Source: Alphaproteobacteria bacterium
GTDB lineage: Bacteria; Pseudomonadota; Alphaproteobacteria; Micavibrionales; Micavibrionaceae
Reading direction: 5' to 3'
Length of the DNA stretch: 33,264 nt
NCBI GenBank assembly: GCA_025451095.1
Contig: JANWLB010000083.1
Location: forward strand, 1-33,264
Shown here: positions 16,757-26,728 of the stretch, one piece after another
How positions within the stretch are numbered: position 1 is the first letter of the stretch
Layout of the letters: each line of letters opens with the position of its first letter
The notes under the pieces: generated by a model
Seen by the model: the letters and a program-made list of their open reading frames with translations, nothing else
Told to the model about the DNA's origin: nothing
Databases searched by the model: none
Program-made: the position numbers and the translations under genes

Positions 16757-17578
16757 ATGACGAATAAAAGGGCTTTGTTACTGGACTGCGATGGCACGCT
16801 GGTTGACAGCGAAAAAATTGCCATGGGCGTAGCCATTGATGTTCTGGCAGATGCCGTGGAAGCGCAGAAGAACGTGCCCGCCCTCGACCGCCCGCGCCTG
16901 GTTCAGGAATTCGCCGGCTGGCACTTTCATAAAATGATCGGCGAGATGGAACAACGTTACGGCGTCGCTCTCGACCGCGAGGCACTTGACGCGCTCAAAA
17001 TCCCGGCCACGCTGGATGGCCTGAAAAAAGTCAAAATCTGCGGCGGCATGGAGCGTGTTCTTGAAAACGCCGTGGATCAGCACCGGCCGATCGCGGTTGT
17101 CACCAGCAGCGAGTTTTCGCGCGTCAATCTCTGCCTTGACGTCACGGGCCTCAGCCGCTTCTTCCCCGAAAACCTGAAATTCAGCGCCAACGACACACTG
17201 CCGGAACCCAGACACAAGCCGGACCCGGCCATTTACCTCTATTCACTGGAGAAACTGGAAATCACAGCCGATGAGGCCATTGCTGTTGAGGACAGCAAAT
17301 CCGGCGCAGAAGCGGCCGCGCGCGCCGGTATCGACACTATCGGCTATGTCGGCGCCAGCCACATCCCCGATAACGGCAAAGAGGCCGCAGCTAAGGTTCT
17401 TCTTGAAAAAGGCGCCAAAGTGATTATAAGCCATCACGACGATCTGGAAGCCGCCATGAATTTCATCGAGACCGGAACAATGGATGCTCCATTTAGACAC
17501 AGAGTTTACTTCCCCGAGGCCGGCGTTACGCCCGCTTCGGTTCCACCGCCCCGGGCCCCGACGCCGATGTCGACCTGA
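16757..17578 (+). CDS. HAD superfamily hydrolase (sugar-phosphatase/phosphoglucomutase-like)
   Basis: The 273-residue product has the HAD motifs in order. Motif I is LLDCDGTLVDSE (nucleophile Asp10, acid Asp12). An alpha-helical cap with CGGME follows, then motif II Ser in TSSEFS. The Lys of motif III lies in HKPDPAIY, and the acidic motif is AVEDSKSGAEAAARAG. This is the subfamily of beta-phosphoglucomutases and small sugar phosphatases. A proline-rich C-terminal tail extends beyond the HAD fold. The start has a good AGAGGAAG site. It follows the dehydrogenases and precedes a sugar kinase with a 32-base gap, so a role in sugar-phosphate turnover is likely. Substrate is unknown. Confidence 0.88.
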   Translation: MTNKRALLLDCDGTLVDSEKIAMGVAIDVLADAVEAQKNVPALDRPRLVQEFAGWHFHKMIGEMEQRYGVALDREALDALKIPATLDGLKKVKICGGMERVLENAVDQHRPIAVVTSSEFSRVNLCLDVTGLSRFFPENLKFSANDTLPEPRHKPDPAIYLYSLEKLEITADEAIAVEDSKSGAEAAARAGIDTIGYVGASHIPDNGKEAAAKVLLEKGAKVIISHHDDLEAAMNFIETGTMDAPFRHRVYFPEAGVTPASVPPPRAPTPMST

Positions 17579-17610
17579 AGGCTCTGAAAACCAGGAAAGA
17601 AAAACCAGAA

Positions 17611-18573
17611 ATGATCATCGTCTTCGGCTCAAACGTCCTCGACATTTTTTTTGACCGCGCAGATCTGCCGCCGCGGGATACTGCCGTCTTTCTGGAGAGC
17701 CATGTCGAGGCTCCCGGCGGCAAAGGCGCCAACCAGGCTGTTGCCGCCGCGCGCGCGGGCGCTGAAGTGCGCTTTTTCGGCGCGCTGGGCGAAGGCGGAC
17801 ACGGACGCCAGATGTATAAAAATCTTGCAGCCAACGGCATTGACGTCTCCGGCATCGAGTTTATAGACACGCCCTCCGGTCTTGCCTCCATTTTTGTCGA
17901 CAAGACGGATGGCACACATCGCATCGTCGTCAGCCAGGGCGCGAATCTCAAGGCCCGGCAGGAAAGCGTCCCTGACAAGCTCCTGACCAAGGATGCGCTT
18001 GTCCTCGTACAGGGCGAACTGCCTCTGGCGGAGACCGAGGCCCTGATCGCGCGCGCGCACCAGAAGGGCTGCCGCACGGTCCTCAACCTGGCACCGGTCA
18101 GCCCGATTTCGGAAGAAGCCTTGCGCAATCTCGACGTTATTGTCCTGAACGAACATGAAGCCGACGCGCTGGGAAAACGCCTGGGCATGGAGACTGAAGA
18201 CAAGGTTGCTTTCGCCGCTGCGCTTTACGCGCGCTTCCGCCTGACCACTGTAGTTACGCTGGGCCCGGACGGCGCGCTGTGTTGCGGTCCGGATGGCCTG
18301 ATCACCGTTTCGCCTCTGCCGATCAAGGCAGTGGACACAGTGGGCGCGGGCGATGCCTTTGTCGGCTTCCTGTCGGCAGGTCTTGATAGAGGTCTGTCTT
18401 TGGGCGAGTCTTTGCGCCAGGCGGCTGTGGCCGGATCATTGGCCTGCACCAAAACCGGCGCGCAGGCGGCTCTCCCGCATGCCAGCGAAATCGCCCCGCA
18501 TCTCTCGAAAGTCACGGTCAACGAACCATCTTCGGGGCAGACACCGGATCGGGCAGCTCGTCCCGGACGATAA
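17611..18573 (+). CDS. PfkB family carbohydrate kinase, ribokinase-like
   Basis: The 320-residue product is a PfkB-fold sugar kinase. It has the N-terminal PfkB signature around APGGKGANQAVAAARAG, which closely resembles ribokinase, an LNLAPVSP strand, the VLNEHEADAL motif, and the C-terminal DTVGAGDAFVGFLSAG with the catalytic Asp. Ribokinase makes ribose 5-phosphate. In this cluster phosphorylation of a ketose released by the polyol dehydrogenases (for example fructose) is equally plausible, and that is inference. GGAAAG precedes the ATG. The last 56 bases overlap the end of rnd on the other strand. Confidence 0.9.
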   Translation: MIIVFGSNVLDIFFDRADLPPRDTAVFLESHVEAPGGKGANQAVAAARAGAEVRFFGALGEGGHGRQMYKNLAANGIDVSGIEFIDTPSGLASIFVDKTDGTHRIVVSQGANLKARQESVPDKLLTKDALVLVQGELPLAETEALIARAHQKGCRTVLNLAPVSPISEEALRNLDVIVLNEHEADALGKRLGMETEDKVAFAAALYARFRLTTVVTLGPDGALCCGPDGLITVSPLPIKAVDTVGAGDAFVGFLSAGLDRGLSLGESLRQAAVAGSLACTKTGAQAALPHASEIAPHLSKVTVNEPSSGQTPDRAARPGR

Positions 18574-19702
18574 TTTTTCCGTTCCTGAGCGAAAGCGATA
18601 TCCGGCCTTCCATAAGGTCGAGCGCCCGCGCGCCAAAAACCTGCCGCCGCCAGCCTTTAAGCAAAGGCAGAACATCATCACGGCGGGCAGCCAGAATTTC
18701 AAGATCGTCGCTGGATGCCACAAGCTTGGGCGCCACGGCATTCTCCGCCGAGCAAATACGCAAAAGCATCTTGAGCATCTCCAGCGTCGGCGTCAGATCG
18801 GGCGACAGCGCCTCCCGTCTTTCGGCGCGCGGCCGCTGGTCTTTGGGCGTATCCAGTCCCCGCTTAACGGCCTCAAGCAGTGCCGTGCCCATGCGCCCCC
18901 GCGCCATGTCGGCCGAGACGCCGCGTATCCCCGCCAGCTCCTCAACCGTATGCGGCGCGTGCACAGCCATATCGGCCAGTGTTTCATCACGGATCACCCG
19001 GTTGCGCGGCACGTTGCGACGCTGGGCTTCTTTTTCCCGCCAGGCCGCGATCTCACGCAGCACGGCCAGAACTGAAGATCTGTCTGACCTGATCTTGATC
19101 CGCTGCCAGGACTGATCCGGTGCGTTCTCGTAGGTGGACGGGCTGGTCAGTATTTCCATTTCCTCTACCAGCCACGAGGTGCGGCCGCTGCGCTCCAGCT
19201 CAGTCTTCTGATAATTATAGATGTCGCGCAGATAGGTGACGTCATCCAGCGCATAATTCATCTGCCGGGCCGAAAGCGGTCGGCGTGACCAGTCGGTGAA
19301 CTGCGCGCCCTTGTCCAGCTTCCGACCGCAGACGGTCTGGACAAGGCTGTTATATCCCACCTGTTCGCCATGGCCACACACCATCGCCGCAACCTGCGTA
19401 TCAAACAAAGGGTGCGGTATTTTACCCGTCAGGTTGTAAAACGTCTCCAGATCCTGCCGCGCCGCGTGAAAAACCTTGATAAGGGGAGAATCGAACAGAA
19501 GATCATATAAGGGCGCCAGATCTATGTCCGGCGCCATGGGGTCGATGGCCGCCGCTTCCACGCCCGGGCCCGCCATCTGGATCAGGCACAGTTGCGGATA
19601 GTATGTCTTGTCGCGCAGGAATTCCGTATCGACCGTGACAAAGTCGCCTTTTTTCAGTGTGTTACAGAATTCTTCCAGCTTTTTGCGATCTGTGATAATC
19701 AT
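18518..19702 (-). CDS. rnd: Ribonuclease D
   Basis: RNase D is a 3'-5' exoribonuclease that trims tRNA precursors and other structured RNAs. The 394-residue product has the DEDDy exonuclease motifs: VDTEF with Asp25 and Glu27, VFHAARQDLETFYN with the second Asp, and YALDDVTYL with the last Tyr and Asp. One or two HRDC-type helical domains follow, including WREKEAQRRNVPRNRVIRDETL and ELAGIRGVSAD. I use the ATG at 19702 (MIITDRKKLEEF), since the longer frame back to 19771 adds 23 residues unlike the family. It is divergent from aspS, a common alphaproteobacterial arrangement, and overlaps the kinase gene at its 3' end. Confidence 0.95.
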   Translation of the reverse strand: MIITDRKKLEEFCNTLKKGDFVTVDTEFLRDKTYYPQLCLIQMAGPGVEAAAIDPMAPDIDLAPLYDLLFDSPLIKVFHAARQDLETFYNLTGKIPHPLFDTQVAAMVCGHGEQVGYNSLVQTVCGRKLDKGAQFTDWSRRPLSARQMNYALDDVTYLRDIYNYQKTELERSGRTSWLVEEMEILTSPSTYENAPDQSWQRIKIRSDRSSVLAVLREIAAWREKEAQRRNVPRNRVIRDETLADMAVHAPHTVEELAGIRGVSADMARGRMGTALLEAVKRGLDTPKDQRPRAERREALSPDLTPTLEMLKMLLRICSAENAVAPKLVASSDDLEILAARRDDVLPLLKGWRRQVFGARALDLMEGRISLSLRNGKIIVRDELPDPVSAPKMVR

Positions 19703-19826
19703 GCTTGCCTGAATTGTTAACGCCTGGGGCCAAAAAGCGCCACTCCCCTTAAATTTCTCGTGGCGCCGCAAACCCTTGATGGTTTATAACGGATTGATAC
19801 AAAAAAGAAAAGAAGGGTTGTTTACC

Positions 19827-21644
19827 ATGCACGCCTATCGCACCCACGCTTGCAGCGCCTTGCGCAAGACCGATGCCGGGAAAACCGTGCGCCTGTCCGG
19901 CTGGGTCCACCGCAAACGCGACCATGGCGGTGTTCTTTTTATAGACCTGCGCGATACCGCCGGTCTGACCCAGTGCGTCGTCGACCAGGGGTCGCCCCTG
20001 ATCAAGGAAGCCGAGAAATGGCGCCCGGAATCCGTTATTACCGTCACCGGCCGGGTCAAGGAACGCCGCGAAGGCACGGCCAATAGCGAACTGGCCACCG
20101 GCGATATCGAGGTCTATATCGACGAGGCTGTACTGCAGAGCCAGGCCGACATCCTGCCGCTGCAGGTGGCGGAACCCGACCAAGCCGGCGAGGATATCCG
20201 CCTGAAATACCGCTATCTCGACCTGCGCCGCGAAGGCATGCATGGCCGCGTCCGCCTGCGTAACGCCGTGATTGCCAGCATGCGCCGCCGCATGTGGGAA
20301 AAAGACTTTCAGGAGTTCAACACCCCGATCATGACGGCAAGCAGCCCGGAAGGTGCTCGCGACTATCTCGTGCCGTCCCGCCTTCATCCCGGGAAATTCT
20401 ATGCCCTGCCGCAGGCGCCGCAGATGTTCAAACAGCTGCTGATGGTTGCCGGCTTTGACCGCTACTTCCAGATCGCACCCTGCTTCCGCGACGAAGACGG
20501 CCGCGCCGACCGCCTGGCCGAATTCTACCAGCTCGATATGGAGATGAGCTTCATCGAGCAGGAGGATATTTTCAGAACCATGACCGACGTGATCGGCGGC
20601 GTCTTCAGTGAATTTTCTGGCTGGACCGGCACACCGCATAAAATCGTGTGGCAGCCGAACATGGCCTGGAACGACGCCATGCTGAAATACGGCTCCGACA
20701 AACCTGATCTGCGTAATCCGCTGATCATTACGGACGTAACATCCGTCTTTGCGCGTGAAGATGTTACTTTCAACGCCTTCAAAACCATAATTGCCAAAGG
20801 CGGCGTTGTACGCGCCATCCGCGCGCCAAAAGTCAGCGACCAGCCACGCAGCTTCTTTGACAAGCTGAACGACTGGGCTCGCGGCGAAGGCGCGCCCGGA
20901 CTGGGCTATATCCTTTTTGAAGGAACGGAAGGCAAAGGCCCGATCGCGAAATTCGTGCCCGCCGCCGCGCAGGAGGAACTGCGCAAACTGGCCGGCATCG
21001 AAAATGGCGACGCGGTATTCTTCATCTGCGATCAGCCCTACAAAGCCGCAAAATTCGCCGGGCGTGCGCGTGACAAAGTCTGCGACGACCTGCCGGCAGG
21101 CCATGCTTATGCCCGCGAGAAAGATGTCTTTAAATTCTGCTGGATCGTGGATTTTCCGATGTACGAAAAGGATGAGAAAACCGGCAAGGTCGATTTTTCG
21201 CACAATCCCTTCTCCATGCCGCAGGGCGGTCTTGATTCGCTGAACAAGAAAGACCCGCTTGAGATTCTGGCGACGCAGTATGACTGCGTCTGCAACGGCT
21301 ATGAACTGTGCTCCGGCGGCATCCGCAACCACCGTCCCGACATAATGGAAAAGGCCTTCGCCATCGCCGGCTATGACCGCTCGGTGCTGGAAAAGAAATT
21401 CGGCGGCATGCTGAACGCCTTCCGCTTCGGCGCCCCGCCGCACGGCGGCTGCGCCTTCGGCATCGACCGGATCGTCATGATTCTGGCGAATGAGCCGAAT
21501 TTGCGCGAAGTCTACGCTTTCGTTATGAATGGCGCTTATGAAGACCCGATGATGGGAGCGCCGTCCGAGCCAACAGCGGAGCAACTGCGCGACCTGCATC
21601 TCAAGGTCGTCCTGCCGGTCAAGGCCAAAACCGAAGCGGCCTGA
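19827..21644 (+). CDS. aspS: Aspartate--tRNA ligase
   Basis: The 605-residue class II synthetase charges tRNA with aspartate. The N-terminal OB fold is visible ([40 protein letters not shown]). Motif 2 lies around [23 protein letters not shown]. The bacterial GAD insertion is present in the middle, and motif 3 is [17 protein letters not shown]. Many alphaproteobacterial AspRS are non-discriminating and also charge tRNA-Asn; this cannot be settled from sequence alone. The ATG at 19827 is chosen because AGAAGGG lies nine bases upstream; an upstream in-frame ATG at 19776 adds 17 unlike residues. A TATAAC at 19785-19790 may be its -10, but I found no good -35. Confidence 0.97.
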   Translation: MHAYRTHACSALRKTDAGKTVRLSGWVHRKRDHGGVLFIDLRDTAGLTQCVVDQGSPLIKEAEKWRPESVITVTGRVKERREGTANSELATGDIEVYIDEAVLQSQADILPLQVAEPDQAGEDIRLKYRYLDLRREGMHGRVRLRNAVIASMRRRMWEKDFQEFNTPIMTASSPEGARDYLVPSRLHPGKFYALPQAPQMFKQLLMVAGFDRYFQIAPCFRDEDGRADRLAEFYQLDMEMSFIEQEDIFRTMTDVIGGVFSEFSGWTGTPHKIVWQPNMAWNDAMLKYGSDKPDLRNPLIITDVTSVFAREDVTFNAFKTIIAKGGVVRAIRAPKVSDQPRSFFDKLNDWARGEGAPGLGYILFEGTEGKGPIAKFVPAAAQEELRKLAGIENGDAVFFICDQPYKAAKFAGRARDKVCDDLPAGHAYAREKDVFKFCWIVDFPMYEKDEKTGKVDFSHNPFSMPQGGLDSLNKKDPLEILATQYDCVCNGYELCSGGIRNHRPDIMEKAFAIAGYDRSVLEKKFGGMLNAFRFGAPPHGGCAFGIDRIVMILANEPNLREVYAFVMNGAYEDPMMGAPSEPTAEQLRDLHLKVVLPVKAKTEAA

Positions 21645-21756
21645 AACCCGTCGGTTCGCATCAAAACGGTCTAAAACAACATGCGCTGGTCTCTTTATGC
21701 AGCGCACAATATTAAAGTCATGACACATATGCGGTTTTACTTTAGCCTTTCCGAAT

Positions 21757-21775
21757 GAAGGGCTGGACACCCTTC
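21757..21775. repeat. Inverted repeat upstream of the patatin gene
   Basis: GAAGGG-CTGGACA-CCCTTC is a perfect six-base-pair inverted repeat with a seven-base loop. It lies between aspS and the patatin gene, just before TATAAA (21784-21789). With no T-run it is a weak terminator candidate and could instead be an operator. The 176-base gap holds no gene. Confidence 0.35.
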
Positions 21776-21820
21776 CAAAGCTATATAAACTAGAAAAAAT
21801 AGACTTACAGGCAGGAGTTC

Positions 21821-23485
21821 ATGGCTTCGGGAACGGACAAAAACCGAACCATCTTTATTCTTTATATTCCGGGTGGCGCCATGCTGGGCATTATCCCGGC
21901 GATGGTGCTGGCGCGGCTTGAAGAGCTCACCGAAACACCTGCGATCGAGTTGTTCCAGGTCGTGGACGGTGCCTCCACCGGAAGCATCCTGGCCGCCGGC
22001 ATGAATGTCCGCGATCCGCTCGACCCCACGAAACCGAAATACACGGCACAGGAGATGGTGGAGCGGTTTTGCTCCTATGGTCCGCAATTTTTTCCCTTCA
22101 TCTACAACCGCTATTACAAGCTGATGACCTCCGCGCTGCTCAGCAACCTGGAGGACCAGACCGATCCCCTGAAAGCCGAAGCCTGGATCATCGAGGAAAT
22201 CAAAACCAAGCAGCGAGAGCTGGCCGCCAAGGCGCCGCCGCACCTTCAGCCGCTGGTCGAGGAATTCGGTGCCCTGGCCACGACGCAGTGGCTTACGAAA
22301 AAAGGCAAGCAGCGCGCCCTTGAAATCTGCACGCAGATTGACGACAAGGCCGTAGCCGAGCTCGCCGACGCGCTGGGCGGCCTGGTCTTCCTGCGCGAAA
22401 CCAACGGCTGGGCAGCGCAGATATTCCGGCGCAGCGCCCTCTACGGCATGGACCTGGTCAAGAAAACATGGGCCCGCGACTTCCTGTACGACGCATCCAT
22501 ACCGGCCGCCGCCTATCAGGAAACATTCGGCCAGGAAACGATGAAGAACTGCCTGCGTTCGACCTATATTTCAACCTATGACATGAATCATGATTGCATG
22601 AAGATCTTTTCCTGCCGCAAAGAGGATTTCTTCAGCACCGACCCCAAAACACCAAGCGTCGTATCCGGCGACAGTCACAAACTTTGGGATGCCGTCATGG
22701 CCAGCACGGCCAATCCATTCGCCTTCCCCTCCCACATTACGGAAGAAGGCATCGCCTGCACCGACAAGGCGCCGTTCCATACGCCCCTGCCCTGCCTTTT
22801 CGACGTTTTCGCCAACAAGCCCAAGGATGCCAACATAAAGCTGGTCATACTGGGCACGGGCAAGTTTACCGCGCTGCAACGGGGCAACAAGGCGAGCAAC
22901 GATCTGCGCGATGAATATGCGCGCTACAGCGTCGCCGGAAACATCCTGCGCGGCCGCGAAGTCGCCCAGATCGAGGCCGGCATCATGAGCGAGATGCGGG
23001 AGGTGATTCACCGCACGCTCGGCGAGGGCAATATCATCGAATTTTCACCCTTCCTGGGCCCGCGCACACGGGAAGAACTGGATGAGACGCCATCAAAAGA
23101 TGTTCTGGACGGCACGGAGGAAAACGTGCGCAAGATCGTCAATCGTGCCTATCAGTATGTTCAGGAAGAAGATGAGAATATCCGTACGCTTGCCCGGCAG
23201 CTGTTGGAGAATGTTCACAATCTGGGCCAGATGGACGATGCAAAATACCGCCGCGTCATGAGAAATATCGGGCTATGTGACGAACCCGGATCGCCCGCCT
23301 GTCAGGAGCAAAAGCGCGGCATTCTGCACCGGATGTTCCCGAACGGCCCGCTGACGATCAGTTCGGCTTTCACCACGCTGGCGTCATGGATTACAAGGGA
23401 ACCCACGCCGGAACAAGACAATCTTCCCGGCAACACCCCGACCCGCCGATCCGGCACGGACGCTCCGCATAAATTCAATCATTGA
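21821..23485 (+). CDS. Patatin-like phospholipase
   Basis: The 554-residue product is a patatin-family serine hydrolase, a family that releases fatty acids from lipids with a Ser-Asp dyad. The oxyanion loop PGGAMLG is at residues 17-23, and the nucleophile elbow GASTG has Ser52. The expected D-G-G/A motif is replaced by TDKAP, with Asp315 as the likely dyad partner. Landmarks up to SDDLRDEYARYS-like segments continue the patatin core, and the last 150 residues are a charged helical tail ending in a Pro/Thr-rich segment. No signal peptide is present. The start follows an AGGAG site seven bases away. It stands alone between aspS and convergent aspartate aminotransferase. Whether it acts in lipid turnover or as an effector is unknown. 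Confidence 0.85.
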   Translation: MASGTDKNRTIFILYIPGGAMLGIIPAMVLARLEELTETPAIELFQVVDGASTGSILAAGMNVRDPLDPTKPKYTAQEMVERFCSYGPQFFPFIYNRYYKLMTSALLSNLEDQTDPLKAEAWIIEEIKTKQRELAAKAPPHLQPLVEEFGALATTQWLTKKGKQRALEICTQIDDKAVAELADALGGLVFLRETNGWAAQIFRRSALYGMDLVKKTWARDFLYDASIPAAAYQETFGQETMKNCLRSTYISTYDMNHDCMKIFSCRKEDFFSTDPKTPSVVSGDSHKLWDAVMASTANPFAFPSHITEEGIACTDKAPFHTPLPCLFDVFANKPKDANIKLVILGTGKFTALQRGNKASNDLRDEYARYSVAGNILRGREVAQIEAGIMSEMREVIHRTLGEGNIIEFSPFLGPRTREELDETPSKDVLDGTEENVRKIVNRAYQYVQEEDENIRTLARQLLENVHNLGQMDDAKYRRVMRNIGLCDEPGSPACQEQKRGILHRMFPNGPLTISSAFTTLASWITREPTPEQDNLPGNTPTRRSGTDAPHKFNH

Positions 23486-23492
23486 TCTGGCC

Positions 23493-23508
23493 ACGGGGCT
23501 TGCCCCTG

Positions 23509-23509
<1 letters not shown>
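23493..23509. terminator. Possible bidirectional terminator hairpin
   Basis: A GC-rich stem (GGGG pairing CCCC with flanking A-T, C-G and G-T pairs, five-base loop) lies between the convergent patatin and aminotransferase stops. No T-run follows on either side, so it is weak evidence. Confidence 0.3.
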
Positions 23510-24726
<1,217 letters not shown>

Positions 24727-24754
24727 TTACTCTCGCGGTTGACGTTTCGGGCGC

Positions 24755-24783
24755 AGCATAAGGAAAACGATACCGCAAAGCAA
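24755..24783 (-). promoter_or_regulatory. Possible promoter of the aminotransferase gene
   Basis: On the minus strand TTGCTT (24783-24778) and TATGCT (24760-24755) are 17 bases apart, placing initiation near 24748, about 28 bases before the ATG. Both boxes are mediocre matches. Confidence 0.35.
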
Positions 24784-24787
24784 GTAT

Positions 24788-25900
24788 TCAGACGGCATCC
24801 GGCCTTATATGGACTCCGGCCAGACTGACTTCGGCGGCCGTCGGCACCTTCGCGAAATCAAGCCTGTGCAGTGCAAACCACGACCTCAGAGGCGCCAGCA
24901 GCGGGTCGGCCAGCCCGGCCTCAAGATATCTGGCCAGACGCGGCAGAAATTGCAGATATCCGCTTTTCCCGTCATGCAGCGCCAGACGTATGAACTGACC
25001 GATGACCCGGCAATGAAACTGCGTGGCCAGAACGCGATACCAGAGCCTGAAACTCTCTCTTTCCGCAGCCGTCATATCCCGGCAATAGAAATCGAGCGTC
25101 GTTTCACGAACGCCGGGGGCCACATCGATACGGGCATCCTCGAGCAGATTCGCAAGATCGTAAGGCTGTGGCCCTGTCATGGCCCCCTGAAAATCCAGAA
25201 TGCCGCAGCGCATCAGCCCTTCTCTCGCCGGCAGCCACATCAGGTTATCGACGTGATAATCAATATGCAGGAAGCCCTGCGGACACGCGGGGAGGGTTTT
25301 TTCTATCCGCTCCCATACAGATAGATACTCCTCCGCCAGTCCGTCCTCATTGCGGCAGCCCAAAACAACCGGCATGTACCAGTCGATCACACGACGGCGC
25401 GCCTTGTGCACATGGCTCTGGTAATAGTCGGGAAGATTGAGCGCCGCCGCCGTGCGTGCGCTTTTACGCAGATGGGCCAGAACCTCCCCGGCCAGATGGT
25501 ATATGCCGCCGGGATTTTCCCCCTGTGCCAGCGCGGTCTTGAACGATATATCGCCAAAATCCTCGATCAGCAAAAATCCTTCCTTTGTATCCGATTCATA
25601 AACGCCCGGCACATTAAGGCCCGTCTCCCGCAACCATGCGCCGATCCGCATGAAATCCGACTGGCGATGGCCCGGCGTCGAGAGTGAATTGCCGTCGGGG
25701 ATGCTTTCCATGAGTATGGCTGTCGCGCCGTCGGCGCGACGAAGGCGAAAATAGCGGCGCTGCGCGGAATCAGAACCGACAGCGCTTTTGACAGCCTCTT
25801 CCCAGCCGCAGCGGGCAAGAAACGCGCGGCACTCTTCCGTACGGCTGTCCCAGAACTGGGCGGCCTGACGGCTGGCGCTTTTCAGGCTTTCTTTATGCAT
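24788..25900 (-). CDS. Phosphotransferase of the aminoglycoside phosphotransferase fold (AmgK-like)
   Basis: The 370-residue product has the APH/choline-kinase fold. A small lobe with YFRLRRADGATAILMESIP is followed by the catalytic loop HIDYHVDNLMW, which gives the H-x-D-x4-N pattern (Asp214, Asn219), and by the metal-binding LDFQGA, the equivalent of the DFG motif. Its best general resemblance is to AmgK, the anomeric kinase for N-acetylmuramate and N-acetylglucosamine in cell-wall recycling, usually found with tsaE and murU. Neither is in the window, so the substrate is uncertain. It starts 19 bases inside the end of the upstream small gene, so they are translationally coupled. Confidence 0.8.
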   Translation of the reverse strand: MHKESLKSASRQAAQFWDSRTEECRAFLARCGWEEAVKSAVGSDSAQRRYFRLRRADGATAILMESIPDGNSLSTPGHRQSDFMRIGAWLRETGLNVPGVYESDTKEGFLLIEDFGDISFKTALAQGENPGGIYHLAGEVLAHLRKSARTAAALNLPDYYQSHVHKARRRVIDWYMPVVLGCRNEDGLAEEYLSVWERIEKTLPACPQGFLHIDYHVDNLMWLPAREGLMRCGILDFQGAMTGPQPYDLANLLEDARIDVAPGVRETTLDFYCRDMTAAERESFRLWYRVLATQFHCRVIGQFIRLALHDGKSGYLQFLPRLARYLEAGLADPLLAPLRSWFALHRLDFAKVPTAAEVSLAGVHIRPDAV

Positions 25901-26220
25901 GTGCGCGGCCGGGGCTCTTCATAGGCGCTGCCCGCAATACGCGATTCGTAATAACGGCAGCACTGCGACAGAAACTCTTCACGGACCGGCAGCGTTTCAT
26001 GAGGATAGGCCGGGGCCGCGTCTTCACCGATCAGCGTCCACAAGGCAACATCATTAAGCCAGCATAACTCATGCCCGGTGGCGGAACGATGTTCTTTGAT
26101 ACCATCGCGCAGACGGCGGATTTCAGTGGCCAGCTGTGCCACAACATTGTCGCGGCTTCCGGCCAGCGCTTCGATATGATCGTCGGTGAGATCAGGAAGA
26201 CGGGGAACGACTTGCGGCAC
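25882..26220 (-). CDS. Hypothetical protein, 112 residues
   Basis: I do not recognise this gene. The product is soluble and mixed-charge. It has an N-terminal helix (DDHIEALAGSRDNVVAQLATEIRRLRDGI) followed by HELCWLNDVALWTLIGED and a C-terminal helical stretch with two adjacent cysteines (SQCCRYYESR). No signal peptide or membrane segment is visible. The ATG is 15 bases after the stop of the preceding small gene, and its 3' end overlaps the kinase start. These spacings argue that it is real and part of the same transcript. Confidence 0.72.
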   Translation of the reverse strand: MPQVVPRLPDLTDDHIEALAGSRDNVVAQLATEIRRLRDGIKEHRSATGHELCWLNDVALWTLIGEDAAPAYPHETLPVREEFLSQCCRYYESRIAGSAYEEPRPRTCIKKA

Positions 26221-26235
26221 GGCGCTCTCTCCCGG

Positions 26236-26646
26236 CTATTTCCGGCTGTTCTTGTCTTTTTTTGAAGCCATCTGGCGCAGGGCGTCAATATGACTCTGCG
26301 AAGCTTGTTTCTTTTTGACGGGAGGCGCAACGCCTTCGTGTCCGAAAGAGGGCGTGTTGCTGCTCTGCAGGGCTTTGAAAATTTCTTCTCCGAAGGTCTT
26401 GGGCTCCATATCCAAAGACTGCGGTGCATCGGGAATATCCGGCGCATCGATCTCGCGGTTTTGCTGGTGTATGACACGGCTGACGGCGTGAGCGACGATA
26501 CCTGTGAGATGCGGCCGGGCCAGTGCCTGGAGCAACCGGGGATCTTCGTTGGTCCAGGCTATGATCTGTTGCCGCGCGCGCGTGGGATTGCCCTTGGAAA
26601 GTTTCAGTGCTTCCCTGATACGGCCCTCGGCATATTCTCGGCTCAT
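26236..26646 (-). CDS. Hypothetical protein, 136 residues
   Basis: This soluble product has no function that I can name. It begins with a helical segment, EGRIREALKLSKGNPTRARQ, then QIIAWTNEDPRLLQALARPHLTGIVAHAVSRVI, which looks like a compact helical domain of the kind seen in conserved alphaproteobacterial orphans. The second half is low complexity, with Pro/Asp-rich and Lys-rich stretches. The start at 26646 (MSREYAE) is supported by GGAGG five bases upstream; the frame extends 15 residues further but without a site. It follows the AAA+ gene by 82 bases and precedes the 112-residue gene by 15. Confidence 0.75.
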   Translation of the reverse strand: MSREYAEGRIREALKLSKGNPTRARQQIIAWTNEDPRLLQALARPHLTGIVAHAVSRVIHQQNREIDAPDIPDAPQSLDMEPKTFGEEIFKALQSSNTPSFGHEGVAPPVKKKQASQSHIDALRQMASKKDKNSRK

Positions 26647-26728
26647 GGCTCCTCCGCCCCGCTCGTCTGAAATACGGGTCCAGTTTGGCACATTTTGAGG
26701 AAAAGACCAAACGCCGCGCAGACAGGTT

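Noticed and set aside
19749-21770. 673-residue antisense open frame spanning aspS
   Set aside because: It mirrors the codon bias of aspS in reverse, has no ribosome-binding site and has no recognisable domain, while aspS on the other strand is certain.
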